DNA of 55,036 bases from an uncultured Clostridia bacterium. Lineage in GTDB: Bacteria; Bacillota; Clostridia; Christensenellales; CAG-917. Numbering within the stretch: the first letter of the stretch is position 1; each line of letters starts with the position of its first letter. A program made the translations under genes and the position numbers. Shown piece by piece: positions 15,468 through 24,085 of the stretch. The stretch is from the NCBI GenBank assembly GCA_944332995.1, contig CALVKR010000009.1, forward strand, positions 1 through 55,036, given 5' to 3'. The notes beneath the pieces are model-generated. The model saw nothing but the letters and a program-made list of their open reading frames with translations, did no database searches and was not told the DNA's origin.

Positions 15468-16145
15468 TTAATCCTGCCACTTATAACCCAATCCCCAAAC
15501 GGTGACCACGTTGTTTATAGAATATTGTTTAAGTTTATCTCTGAGCCTCGCCACGGTGACGGCGACGGTATTTTCGTCGATATATTCGTCCATTCCCCAC
15601 ACGGCGTCGATAAGTTTTTGCTTATCGAAAATCCTGTTGGCGTTAAGCGTGAGCACGTCAAGAAGTTTAAACTCCTTTGCCGTGAGCGGAAGGACTTCCG
15701 AACCGACTTTGGCTTCGTAGTGATTTGAATTTATCGTAAGCTGACCGTAACGGCGCTCCGCGTCGGAAGGCACATTCCAATTTTTGAAACGGCGTATCTG
15801 AGCGTTTACTCTGCCCACCATTTCTTTAAACGAAAACGGTTTGGTGATATAATCGTCTGCGCCAAGCTCGAACATTTTGAGCTTTTCTTCCTCGAGTATC
15901 TTTGCCGAAACGATTATGATGGGAAAATTGCCTAAAACTCTCAGTGCGGGACAAACCTGATATCCGTCAAGCACCGGCATCATGATATCCAACAAAACCA
16001 AATCGGGTTTTACGCTTCTGGCAATCTTCAACGCTTCTTCGCCGTCGAAAGCCTGATGCACCGCATAGCCGGCTTGCTCGAGATAATTTTTCATCATATC
16101 CGAAAGTTCTGTGTTGTCCTCGGCAATTATAATGTTGTTTTGCAT
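15468..16145 (-). CDS. OmpR/PhoB-family response regulator
   Basis: 225 residues from the ATG behind GGGAGG (16143-16145); the longer frame to 16277 overlaps the upstream gene and lacks a ribosome site. The receiver domain has the acidic pair E9/D10, phospho-acceptor D53 in VLLDIMMP and the lysine of DYITKPF. The C-terminal winged helix has PLTAKEFKLLDVL, the recognition helix region VAVTVARLRDKL and the final hairpin TVWGLGYKW. It should bind direct repeats as a dimer once phosphorylated by the adjacent kinase. Its place behind the SDR and EFR1 genes in one transcript suggests those genes are part of its output or are simply co-expressed. Confidence 0.94.
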   Translation of the reverse strand: MQNNIIIAEDNTELSDMMKNYLEQAGYAVHQAFDGEEALKIARSVKPDLVLLDIMMPVLDGYQVCPALRVLGNFPIIIVSAKILEEEKLKMFELGADDYITKPFSFKEMVGRVNAQIRRFKNWNVPSDAERRYGQLTINSNHYEAKVGSEVLPLTAKEFKLLDVLTLNANRIFDKQKLIDAVWGMDEYIDENTVAVTVARLRDKLKQYSINNVVTVWGLGYKWQD

Positions 16146-16179
16146 ATATCCTCCCAATCTCTCCTGATACATTATACCT

Positions 16180-17037
16180 CTAATTTTGAGGTTTTGCAAG
16201 CCTGAAATATCTCCTGTACGAGTTGCGACAGTATCTCGGAACGAACGATTCGTCCTCGTTGAATTCCGGCTTTTCAAAGCTGTATTTTCCGTTTACTTTC
16301 CAACCGTTGAGTATTCCTATGCTGATAGCGGCGGCAGGACAGTTAAACGAGCAACCCATACACCCCACGCACTCTTTGCCGAACACGGGAAGAGAGTCTT
16401 TCATATTTATGTTTTTCATGGGGCAGTTTCTCTCGCAGGCGCCGCAGCCGACGCATTTGTCTTTTGCCACTTTAAATCCTCTGCCTATGTAAGGCATTGC
16501 CTTGTGCTCGATTTTAAACATTTTTGAAACAAACCTCGTCCATCTCTTAAATTCGGGCGGATTGTCCACGCCGTTCAGCACTAAATCGGCGTCGATTGTG
16601 ACACGCTCTTTCATGGTCTTGTCCATTTCGTAAGCCATTCTGTCGCTGTGCCTGAATATGATGTTATAAGGCATAAGATAGTGAAATTCGTTGGTCAGGC
16701 GATATCCCTTTTTCTTTAAAATCTTATCCACGCCGTAGGTGCTCGAGTCATTGAGCCTTAACGCCTCGCCCGAAGTTTTGAGGGTGAAATAAGCCTTTTG
16801 ATTTTCTTCGGGAAATTTTTTGACAAGCTCCCATATCGGAAGCGGTGCGTTAAATCCGTGCACGGGATAGGCAATACCGACAAAATCGAAATCCTTTTCG
16901 GACGGCACTTCCTCGCCCTTTTTGATAACGGCGACGGTAACCGACGTTCCCTTTTTCTCCATGGCGTCTTTAAAACTGTTTGCAACTCTCAAAGTGTTTC
17001 CCGTTCCCGAAAAACAATATATAACCGCTGTTTTCAT
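16180..17037 (-). CDS. EFR1-type flavodoxin-ferredoxin protein
   Basis: 285 residues. The N-terminal 160 form a flavodoxin-like domain with the FMN phosphate loop FSGTGNTLRVA. The C-terminal part holds two 4Fe-4S motifs, CVGCGACERNCP and CVGCMGCSFNCP (about residues 195-240). Proteins of this type are common in anaerobic Clostridia and pass electrons between ferredoxins, flavins and unidentified partners. The start overlaps the stop of the SDR gene by ATGA, so the two are translationally coupled. The downstream response regulator starts 34 nt later. The exact redox partner cannot be told from sequence. Confidence 0.9.
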   Translation of the reverse strand: MKTAVIYCFSGTGNTLRVANSFKDAMEKKGTSVTVAVIKKGEEVPSEKDFDFVGIAYPVHGFNAPLPIWELVKKFPEENQKAYFTLKTSGEALRLNDSSTYGVDKILKKKGYRLTNEFHYLMPYNIIFRHSDRMAYEMDKTMKERVTIDADLVLNGVDNPPEFKRWTRFVSKMFKIEHKAMPYIGRGFKVAKDKCVGCGACERNCPMKNINMKDSLPVFGKECVGCMGCSFNCPAAAISIGILNGWKVNGKYSFEKPEFNEDESFVPRYCRNSYRRYFRLAKPQN

Positions 17038-18599
17038 GCATATACCTCATCATAAGTTGTGTAGCACGGCTTGCCGTCTACAAAATAATACGTAGTGTTT
17101 TCCTCTTTGGCATGGCTGTCATACCATACGCTGGCATAATACGGATTCTTTTTTGCGTATTTGTCAAAATTCCATTCGCCCAGCTTCACACATTCGCTGC
17201 ACCAATGTCCTCCGAACAACACCGTATATGGCGACATCGAAAATTTGTGACCTTCGGCGCATTCCCATTCGACGGGTGTGTATAAATCTGTGAAGCTCTC
17301 GGCAAGGCACTTTCCGCCTCTCAACGCCGCCGCCGACTTTAAATCGTCCAAACCGATTTCGCAAAGTTTTTTGGTTTCGTCAAAGCCGTGATCCAACAAA
17401 AGTCCGTTCTGCGCTGCAAGGTTGATATCTTTTAAATTGTCGTAGTTTATGTTGCCGTCCGCTATCTGCCCCTTTGCCAGGACGGGATAGTATTTCCAAC
17501 CGTCGTTTAAACAGTCTATATTGTCCGCACTGCCAAAGTATGCTTTGACCTTTCCCGCTTCGCCGTTTTTTATCCATTTGAGAGGAGCGTTTTCGTCGCT
17601 TAGCAATCTCTCTATGGCAAGTTTTCTGATTATCTTAGGAGATATACCTTTGGCAAGCGAATAATAGCGGTGACGGCTGAGTATTTGCCCCCAAAACTCT
17701 TTCACGCTTTGCCTTTGATATTTGAACATCTTGTCGAGCTCGTCCGAATCGTAAAACCAAAGCCCGTGAAAGTTTCTGACCGAGCACCACTTGGGCTGTA
17801 TAAACAGCTCCGTTGAGCCGCCTATCATTTTAAATCCCTCGTTAAAGGTATCGTATCCGGTATATCTGTTTTCGGCGCCGCCGCCTATGTTATAACAGCG
17901 TCTCCAAAAATCTTCTATCTCGCCCGCCGCATCTCGCTCTACTATCCTGCGCATAAGATATCCGGAATCTTCCGCCGTTACCCACTCGAGCGGCACGTTG
18001 AGCGTGGTGTGAAACATAAGACCATCTTTCATGTTGTCTTTCATCATGTTGTTGTGAAGCATCGCCGTCTGTCTGAGCACCGCCCAATGCGGCAAGCCGG
18101 ATTCCATAACCTCTCTTTCCGCTATCATCTTTGACTGCGCATATACGTCGTATACGCTCGGCAAAAGCGGATCCCCCACTCTGCCCCACGGATGACGGTA
18201 GTTGCGGTGTCCGTAAACGGCGACCGTGGATATATGAACAAACTTTATATCGGGACGCTTTGTCAGACATTCAAGCAGATTTCTCGTTCCGTAAAGATTG
18301 CACTTTACCGCAAGGTCAGGTCTATGGTCGGAATGAGGCGGTATAACCGCCGCCAAATGAAGCAGATAGTTTGCTCCGTCCACGAGTTTTTCGCAATCGT
18401 CCAAAACGGCTAAATCGCCAAACGACGCTTCGAGCCTTGCTCGGTAAATCTTTTTTTGCGCCTTGACAAACTTTCTGTCTTCGGAAGTGTTGAGGCAAAG
18501 GATTTTCACCTTGTCAACCACGGGCGATTGCATAAGTTCTCTTAGCGTTTCACGTCCCATATTTCCGGACGCTCCGGTTAAAGCTACGGTATATTTCAT
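17034..18599 (-). CDS. Extended SDR (NAD-dependent epimerase-like) with C-terminal zinc ribbon
   Basis: 521 residues. The first 330 are an extended short-chain dehydrogenase: nucleotide-binding GASGNMGRE, HLAAVIPP, STVAVYGH and the catalytic pair in YAQSKMIAE. The rest is unusual. A region of about 110 residues of unknown type is followed by a Cys/His ribbon (CAEGHKF ... HWCSEC, roughly residues 440-470) and a Trp/Tyr-rich end. Most sugar epimerases are about 310-340 residues, so this is a multidomain variant and its substrate is unknown. The start has GGGAGGAG upstream. It is the first gene of an operon SDR, EFR1, response regulator, kinase. Confidence 0.85.
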   Translation of the reverse strand: MKYTVALTGASGNMGRETLRELMQSPVVDKVKILCLNTSEDRKFVKAQKKIYRARLEASFGDLAVLDDCEKLVDGANYLLHLAAVIPPHSDHRPDLAVKCNLYGTRNLLECLTKRPDIKFVHISTVAVYGHRNYRHPWGRVGDPLLPSVYDVYAQSKMIAEREVMESGLPHWAVLRQTAMLHNNMMKDNMKDGLMFHTTLNVPLEWVTAEDSGYLMRRIVERDAAGEIEDFWRRCYNIGGGAENRYTGYDTFNEGFKMIGGSTELFIQPKWCSVRNFHGLWFYDSDELDKMFKYQRQSVKEFWGQILSRHRYYSLAKGISPKIIRKLAIERLLSDENAPLKWIKNGEAGKVKAYFGSADNIDCLNDGWKYYPVLAKGQIADGNINYDNLKDINLAAQNGLLLDHGFDETKKLCEIGLDDLKSAAALRGGKCLAESFTDLYTPVEWECAEGHKFSMSPYTVLFGGHWCSECVKLGEWNFDKYAKKNPYYASVWYDSHAKEENTTYYFVDGKPCYTTYDEVYA

Positions 18600-18801
18600 A
18601 TTACTCCTCCCAAGTTACAAGCAAAGTTTAACCCCCTATTATTACACCGTTATGACAAAATCATTACATTTTTCTTACATTTTTGATTTTATCAATTTTT
18701 TTCTCTTTTTAAAGCCGTTAAAATTCAGACCCCGATAGGATTTCACTTTCGGTGGGCGCAAATTTTTATCTTTAAATATACGTTTGCGCCATATTTAGCG
18801 C

Positions 18802-18830
18802 AAAAAAGCCGGGGATACTCGCCCCGACTT
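18802..18830 (-). terminator. Terminator of the lipoprotein gene
   Basis: On the minus strand a stem AGTCGGGG/CCCCGGCT (one G-U pair) is followed by six U. Confidence 0.8.
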
Positions 18831-18874
18831 AAATGTCTTTTTTACCGATTTTTAAACGGTAAATCTTTTGATAT

Positions 18875-19423
18875 TCAATATCTCACGACAATGCCCACTT
18901 CATAACTGTCAGAAAAATTTTTTGTGCTTGTTATGGGATAATCTACAAAACTAAAGTCAAAACTTGCTTCCTGCAAATAGTTACTGTCCTTATAAAACTT
19001 GACTTCTCCGTTTTCCGCTTTGGTATAATAAGTTCCTTCAAAAGTCTGATAACAAGGAGCTTCAACCGTAAATGCGTCGACGTATAGACCCAATTTTATG
19101 TTTATGCCGACCTGCCCTTCCGAAACTTTTACGGACGATTGTAAGTTGAAAGAACACGCATCCGTGGGTTTAAGAAAGCTAAAGTTTGAGTGTTCGTCAA
19201 CGAGTTTGACAGTCTTTCCGTCGCCGCTTACGTTTGTCACGGCAAAGTCAAAATTAGAAATGAAAAAGTTTTTGTTTAAAGAATCAACCGATAACTCCAC
19301 TTGCTCCACCGCTACGCCTGAAGCGTTTTCGTATCCGTCGCCGTTCGTGCTATCCGTCCCGGAACACGCACACAGAGCAACTGACAATATAACCAACAAC
19401 AAAACTAGTATTAGTTTTTTCAT
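18875..19423 (-). CDS. Putative lipoprotein
   Basis: 182 residues. A lipoprotein signal peptide is clear: MKKLILVLLLVILSVALCAC, with Cys20 as the probable lipidated residue, followed by a Ser/Thr/Gly/Asp-rich spacer. The rest is predicted beta-rich and has no motif I recognise. It would be anchored to the outer face of the membrane. The gene stands alone, with a run of six G just before the ATG as ribosome site and a terminator downstream. No neighbour suggests a role. Confidence 0.8.
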   Translation of the reverse strand: MKKLILVLLLVILSVALCACSGTDSTNGDGYENASGVAVEQVELSVDSLNKNFFISNFDFAVTNVSGDGKTVKLVDEHSNFSFLKPTDACSFNLQSSVKVSEGQVGINIKLGLYVDAFTVEAPCYQTFEGTYYTKAENGEVKFYKDSNYLQEASFDFSFVDYPITSTKNFSDSYEVGIVVRY

Positions 19424-19664
19424 TCCCCCCTATGTTTACTTATATTTTAACAGGAAGAAGAACTTTTTTCAATATTAAATTTAAAACCGAATGCGGCACG
19501 CCGTGAGTTATACGGGATACGTTTAATCTTTTAAATTATGTGATATTTACGAAGTATATGCCTATTCTCTGTGCGCAGGCTATATGGAATTCGATATATA
19601 TTCTATATGCGCGAAACATGATATAAAACGCTAAGTTGTTGCCGAAAAATTTTGTTGTTTAAAT

Positions 19665-20369
19665 TTAAGGCTCGGTATTTTGTCGGCGCAGGTTTTTACT
19701 GCCGTTTACTATCATATGAATACCAATAGCAACCGTCGCAATACAAACCGCCATACCCGTCACGGCAATCAAAATCTGAATATTTTTATCGATAGCTCCA
19801 AAAGCGGACGGCAAAGTGTTTTCGAGCAACAACAGCGAAGTCATGGCGTCCACAAACGAAAGGTTTCGTATTGTCAGCAAAACCGGGTCGTTGAAAATTT
19901 TCGTTTTTTTCAAATTGACTATTGCCGCACCGATTTTAAAAAATGCGTATGCCGCCGAAGCAATGGCAAATATGTCATTTGAAACTAGAGGCTTTTGTCC
20001 GCGATAGAGCAAAGCGATTACGGCTCCAAGCGTTACCGCCACGAGAATAAAAAATCCGCCGTTGGCAATATATATTTTTTCCTTTTCGGCATCGAGTTTC
20101 TTTTCGTCTTTTTGAAATTTGTGCCAAAGTCCGCAATATATCGCAAGCGTCAAAATTCTTTCCAAGCCCAAAACGCATAGATAACCGCACAACGCCACGT
20201 ACCATACCGATTCGCTTAAGAACGCAAACACTCCGCTGACGACTGCGTAAATCACCGTTACCGTAGCTCCGACAACGGCAAAGACAATCGTTCTGTATTT
20301 ATAATCCTGCTTTAACGAGCAAAAAAAACTGTGTTTTTTCTCTTTTTCTTTAGGCACCGAAAAATTCAC
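19665..20369 (-). CDS. Polytopic membrane protein, unknown function
   Basis: 234 residues with about six hydrophobic segments (for example TIVFAVVGATVTVIYAVVSG, FFILVAVTLGAVIALLY and ILIAVTGMAVCIATVAIGI). The start is a GTG that lies 6 nt after the stop of the TetR gene, with AAAGG touching it, so translation probably relies on coupling to tetR. The TetR regulator and a second small membrane protein lie directly upstream in the same operon. This suggests a regulated membrane function, perhaps efflux, but no transporter motif was identified. Confidence 0.72.
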   Translation of the reverse strand: MNFSVPKEKEKKHSFFCSLKQDYKYRTIVFAVVGATVTVIYAVVSGVFAFLSESVWYVALCGYLCVLGLERILTLAIYCGLWHKFQKDEKKLDAEKEKIYIANGGFFILVAVTLGAVIALLYRGQKPLVSNDIFAIASAAYAFFKIGAAIVNLKKTKIFNDPVLLTIRNLSFVDAMTSLLLLENTLPSAFGAIDKNIQILIAVTGMAVCIATVAIGIHMIVNGSKNLRRQNTEP

Positions 20370-20375
20370 CTTTAA

Positions 20376-20948
20376 TTATTTATAAGTTATATATTTTGCT
20401 ATCAAATCGGCTACAAATTCAACATCGTCGGCGCAATCTCCCCGTATCCATTCGGCGATTAAGGCGTGAATACCGTTCAGATAAAATTGCATGATATATC
20501 TTTTTTCCTTTTCCTCTAAGTTAAATTTATCCATAACGGGGCTGTAAATTTCACGATACATTTTTTCAAACATTCGTTCAACCTTAAACACTACAGGCTT
20601 GTTTAAAGCCGCCATAAACGCCTTTTTGTTGTCTTTGATAAACTTAAGATATGGTATCGAAAACTTCTGTTTAAAAAACAATAAATCGTCAAGCGACTCG
20701 CTTTTTAAGTCGATTGCACCGTCTTGAGAATAATATTTCTTCAAATCGTCAAATAAGTTTTCAATCGCCTCTTCGAGCAAATCTGCGGTAGATTCATAAT
20801 GCAAATAAAAAGTAGAACGGTTCACTCCCGCTTTCAAGCATATCTGTTTTACCGTTATATATTCAAAGTCGTTTTTGTCAAGCAACTCTAAAAGCGCCGT
20901 GTCCATAAGACGGGCGGTATTATAATATTTACTTTCCGATTTGTTCAC
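20376..20948 (-). CDS. TetR-family transcriptional regulator
   Basis: 190 residues from a GTG start. The N-terminal helix-turn-helix is typical: ITVKQICLKAGVNRSTFYLHY (helices 2-4) within residues 30-55. The C-terminal ligand domain matches the TetR_C group common in Firmicutes. The GTG is preferred because GGAGG lies 8 nt before it. An in-frame ATG at 20963 would add five residues but has no ribosome site, and that GGAGG is made by its own first codons. It sits between two membrane protein genes, which it probably regulates together with itself. The ligand is unknown. Confidence 0.88.
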   Translation of the reverse strand: MNKSESKYYNTARLMDTALLELLDKNDFEYITVKQICLKAGVNRSTFYLHYESTADLLEEAIENLFDDLKKYYSQDGAIDLKSESLDDLLFFKQKFSIPYLKFIKDNKKAFMAALNKPVVFKVERMFEKMYREIYSPVMDKFNLEEKEKRYIMQFYLNGIHALIAEWIRGDCADDVEFVADLIAKYITYK

Positions 20949-20974
20949 AATACCGCCCTCCATCTGCGACGTTT

Positions 20975-21331
20975 TTATTGCTCATCGACAATTTCTTTTG
21001 CAAGGGATATGATTTCACCGGCATACTGTTCCTTTCTTTTTGTCAAAATCTTTTTATAGACGGGATAGTTTAAACTCATTCCGGCTATCCCCAACAGACC
21101 GAGCACCACGCCTACCGCCATCGAAACCGTGCCTGCCTCTATAAGCACTCCCAAAGCAAAGCACATGCCCACTCCCAAAATCAATGTGGAAATGATTCCG
21201 AAAACAAACGTAAAAACTGTCGGCGCAAGTTTAACCTTTTTATCGAGTTTTTTTAAAGCGGTAACTTTAGTCGCCGTTTTTACGGAATATTGATTTGCTA
21301 TTGCCTCTGCATAAATTTTGTCCGTGTTCAT
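20975..21331 (-). CDS. Small two-helix membrane protein (often misnamed dihydropteridine reductase)
   Basis: 118 residues from the ATG behind AAAGGAGGT (7-nt spacing); a longer frame from 21361 has no such site. The order is a basic helix (MNTDKIYAEAIANQYSVKTA, TKVTALKKLDKKVK), two membrane helices (about 45-95) and a charged helix at the C-terminus. A family with this layout is widespread in Firmicutes and is sometimes labelled dihydropteridine reductase in databases without a matching fold; I see no reductase motif. It is the first gene of a three-gene operon with TetR and a six-helix membrane protein. Confidence 0.75.
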   Translation of the reverse strand: MNTDKIYAEAIANQYSVKTATKVTALKKLDKKVKLAPTVFTFVFGIISTLILGVGMCFALGVLIEAGTVSMAVGVVLGLLGIAGMSLNYPVYKKILTKRKEQYAGEIISLAKEIVDEQ

Positions 21332-21608
21332 TTTTTCTACCTCCTTTTGAACTGCTTTCATTCTACTTCGGCGGTTTTAAAAAGTGAACGACAAAATTTT
21401 GCATTGATGTCGATTTAAGCAGGATTTATATAATTCTATCACCTTTAAAGCGACATTTCAACGCCATTTTTCGCTGTCGGATTATGCTTTATTTAAAGCC
21501 GCTTAAGGTAAAACAAAACAAGTCGCTCTTTTGTGACTTAGTTACAGAATTTTTATTTTGTTTTAAATATAATAAAACCGTAAATAATTTTTAAAAGGAG
21601 ATTATCAT

Positions 21609-21920
21609 ATGTCAGTTACAGCTATAACAAGCGCAAACTTTGAAAATGAAATTATAAAATCATCAAAACCCGTGTTGGTGGATTTCTGGGCAAGCTGGTG
21701 CGGCCCCTGCCGTATGCTTTCCCCAATAGTGGACGAAATTGCAAAGGAGCAAAACGACGTCAAGGTGTGCAAGATAAACGTTGACGAAAATCAAGACCTT
21801 GCCGCCATGTTTCAGGTGATGAGTATCCCCACTTTGGTACTCATCAAAGACGGCAAAATCGTAAATAAATCCATAGGTTACAAGCCCAAACAGGCAATTT
21901 TGCAAATGCTAAACGCATAG
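21609..21920 (+). CDS. trxA: Thioredoxin
   Basis: 103 residues, the usual length. Active site WCGPC with Cys31 and Cys34, the buried Asp25, and the cis-proline loop in MSIPTLVL. It reduces protein disulfides in the cytosol. The start has AAAAGGAG upstream. A TATAAT (21568-21573) may be its -10 box, though no good -35 is seen. It is convergent with a Crp/Fnr-type regulator across a shared terminator. No thioredoxin reductase is in this window. Confidence 0.97.
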   Translation: MSVTAITSANFENEIIKSSKPVLVDFWASWCGPCRMLSPIVDEIAKEQNDVKVCKINVDENQDLAAMFQVMSIPTLVLIKDGKIVNKSIGYKPKQAILQMLNA

Positions 21921-21945
21921 TGGCAAAATACTCCTTTCCCCCTAT

Positions 21946-21976
21946 GAAAAAGCCGAACGTTTAGTTCGGCTTTTTT
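21946..21976. terminator. Bidirectional terminator between trxA and the Crp/Fnr gene
   Basis: Stem AGCCGAAC/GTTCGGCT (21951-21958 with 21964-21971), loop GTTTA, six T after it on the + strand and an A run before it. Confidence 0.85.
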
Positions 21977-22005
21977 CTTTTTATAAATCATATCGATTTT
22001 ACAAG

Positions 22006-22674
22006 TCATATCAGTTTCATAAGTGCGGTTTTGTCGATGACTTCCAAACCGCCTCTGTGTATCTTAACGATTTTTTCCCTCTCAAAATACTTAAGTATCC
22101 TCGACACGACCTCCCGTGCGCTTCCGATATATCTTGCGATTTTGTCGTGCGTGATATTGAGCATGGCAGACTTTGTCTTATTCATCTCGTCTATCAGAAA
22201 AATTGCCACTCGCCTGTCCGCTTTAAAAAACAATATCTGCTGCATTACCCACATCACTTCCGAAAACCGCTCCGTGGCTTTTTTCAGCATGAAACATTCC
22301 GCATATATGTTGTCGGATACTATCTCGTTTAACGCTCCTGAATTGACGATAATTATTTCGCTGTCCTCCTCGGCGTCGATAAACACGTCAAAAGTTATCG
22401 ATTCGATAACGCAGGATGCGGAAAGCACGCACACGTCGTTTTCAAACAAGCGGTAAAGAGTTATCTCCCTGCCGTCCTCGCTGAGCATATATACCCTCAG
22501 CTCGCCCGAGCGCACGATAATCAGCCCCGTGCACTCCTCGCTCGAGCTATGCACGTTGTAGCCCTGCTTGAGTCTTTTGAGGATTGCGTTATCCGCAATC
22601 GTCCTCTTTTGTGAATCATTTAGTTTTTCATAAAAGGTAAGGCTATTGGTTACCGCTCTTTCGATATCCGTCAT
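22006..22674 (-). CDS. Crp/Fnr-family transcriptional regulator
   Basis: 222 residues. The N-terminal beta-roll effector domain (about 20-115) is followed by a dimer helix and a C-terminal winged helix with THDKIARYIGSAREVVSRIL, the usual Crp/Fnr recognition region. There is no N-terminal FNR-type cysteine cluster, so an Fe-S oxygen sensor is unlikely, and the cAMP-binding arginine motif is not clear either. In Clostridia similar regulators respond to redox or nitrosative stress, but that is family knowledge only. The start has AAAGGAGAG upstream. Confidence 0.92.
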   Translation of the reverse strand: MTDIERAVTNSLTFYEKLNDSQKRTIADNAILKRLKQGYNVHSSSEECTGLIIVRSGELRVYMLSEDGREITLYRLFENDVCVLSASCVIESITFDVFIDAEEDSEIIIVNSGALNEIVSDNIYAECFMLKKATERFSEVMWVMQQILFFKADRRVAIFLIDEMNKTKSAMLNITHDKIARYIGSAREVVSRILKYFEREKIVKIHRGGLEVIDKTALMKLI

Positions 22675-22771
22675 ATCTCTCCTTTAAAAATCGAATTAGA
22701 CTTAAATTTACAGCTTCACCATATATCGGTTGAAGCCGTGCCGCTCTTAAACTTGGCTGATATTTTCACGT

Positions 22772-23383
22772 TTAAACAGCGCCGTAAAATTTGTCGTCTT
22801 CAAAATAACCGTCCGAAACGCTTCCGTCAGCGCTTGTAAGAACGCCGATGCCGTTTTTTTTCAGATGCTCCCAATCACCGAGAATGTCTCCTTCATAACA
22901 GTCGCCGTTATCATACAAAATCTTGCCGGTGCTGTCCGGAAGATACTCTTTGCAGTTATTCCTTACAAAGTTTCCCGTATATCGATATGACTTCTTTTTA
23001 CCGTCCTCGAAAAAATAAAACTTATACGTCCCCGATTTCAGCACTCCGTTTTCCCATTCGCCGTCAAGCTCCGTTCCGTTGGCAAATCGATATATACCCT
23101 TACCGTCTTTAACTCCGTTTTTGTAATATCCCGAAAACGAATCCGCTCCCCAACTTTCGCTTTCCGATAATTCGTTTCCGCCGAAATCGATTTTATAACC
23201 GCAATTGACAGCCTTTCCGTATCCGCAAGGCACGTTTCCGTCCCCTTCCCCCTCGTATCCGCAAATTCCGCAATTTACGTCTTTAATTTTTAAACTGTTA
23301 CCGTCCTGTATAACTTCCCACAAACTTCCGTCTTTGGTAATGCCGCTGAAATCGAAATCAAGTCTGTCTAAAAAGCCCCTCAT
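22772..23383 (-). CDS. MORN-repeat-like protein
   Basis: 203 residues from the ATG behind TTGGAG (a longer start at 23407 lacks a ribosome site). Several stretches fit degenerate MORN repeats (FSGYYKNGVKDGKGIYRFANG, split by ELDGEWENG; later YTGNF, YEGDILGDW, SDGYFEDDKFYGAV). MORN units form elongated beta-sheets that bind lipids or proteins. There is no signal peptide or membrane helix. Four cysteines cluster near residues 38-62 (CGICGY, PCGYG, NCGY), which is odd for this fold. Function unknown. Confidence 0.78.
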   Translation of the reverse strand: MRGFLDRLDFDFSGITKDGSLWEVIQDGNSLKIKDVNCGICGYEGEGDGNVPCGYGKAVNCGYKIDFGGNELSESESWGADSFSGYYKNGVKDGKGIYRFANGTELDGEWENGVLKSGTYKFYFFEDGKKKSYRYTGNFVRNNCKEYLPDSTGKILYDNGDCYEGDILGDWEHLKKNGIGVLTSADGSVSDGYFEDDKFYGAV

Positions 23384-23538
23384 ATCTTCTCCAAAATTTT
23401 TTGTCATTGATTTTTATTGTTTTTATTATAAATGATTTAACGGTTAAAATCAATGTCCGACTTTTATTTTTGGCAAAAATTGTGCGTTGACCTTCTCCCA
23501 CGAGAGGCTTTGAAATGTAATCGAGGGGAAAAAGCAAA

Positions 23539-23815
23539 ATGAAACTATCCAAAATTTTTTTAATATCCTTATCCTTCCTTATCGCATTATTTTCGCTCAC
23601 TGCCTGCGTTTATCCGTTAAATTCAACCGATATAAATTCGGACAATAACACAGGCTCAAGCCAAGATGCCGAAAACTTTGATGCAGACCGCCCCACTGTA
23701 AACGACGGCTCCGAAACGAATGGCGATACCGACTTCTCGTCCTCTCTCTCGTCAACGGGCTAAACATCCGCTTAGGGGCAGGAACAAACTATCCGTCGCT
23801 CGGGACGCTCGACAT
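23539..23815 (+). pseudogene. Lipoprotein with C-terminal SH3b domain, frameshifted and truncated
   Basis: An ATG behind GAGGGG opens a 74-residue frame with a lipoprotein signal (LFSLTAC, Cys23) and an acidic Asn/Asp/Ser linker that stops at 23761-23763. Just before the stop, at a CT dinucleotide run (23742-23749), the coding sense moves to another frame. From 23751 that frame reads VNGLNIRLGAGTNYPSLGTLD, split here only by its own length: VNGLNIRLGAG then TNYPSLGTLD. This is the start of a bacterial SH3 (SH3b) domain. After GTLD the SH3 match is lost although the frame stays open to about 23960, so the rest of the domain is deleted. The intact ancestor would have been a cell-wall-binding lipoprotein. 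Loss of one CT unit would rejoin the two frames. Confidence 0.72.
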
Positions 23816-24085
23816 TCCGCAAAATTCTTTTGCTAAATTTTCTATTAGACCGCTCACGACTTTCATAAATATTATCGCAAAACACTATAAACAATCATTT
23901 GACATAAAGTATAAAATAACCGCTATACAAAAACTATCTTACATTTTAGATTTTATATAAAATATGAAAGCGTGAAAAAAAGCTCGGCAAAACAGTGTTT
24001 TGCCGAAAAAGGAGGAGCAAGCTCTAAAAGCGAGATTTTTCTTGGAAAAATCGAAGCCGACAGCTTTGCTCCGACGCCGAGTCGC
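23816..24085. other. Non-coding stretch before the tRNA-Ser array
   Basis: AT-rich DNA followed by hairpins (GGCAAAACAGTGTTTTGCC near 23983-24001 and GATTTTTCTTGGAAAAATC near 24031-24049). It resembles the hairpin-rich bodies of the repeat units but no clear copy was aligned. No gene is supported. Confidence 0.45.

Noticed and set aside
20949..20963. ATG start for the TetR gene at 20963
   Set aside because: No ribosome site precedes it, while the GTG at 20948 has GGAGG at good spacing.
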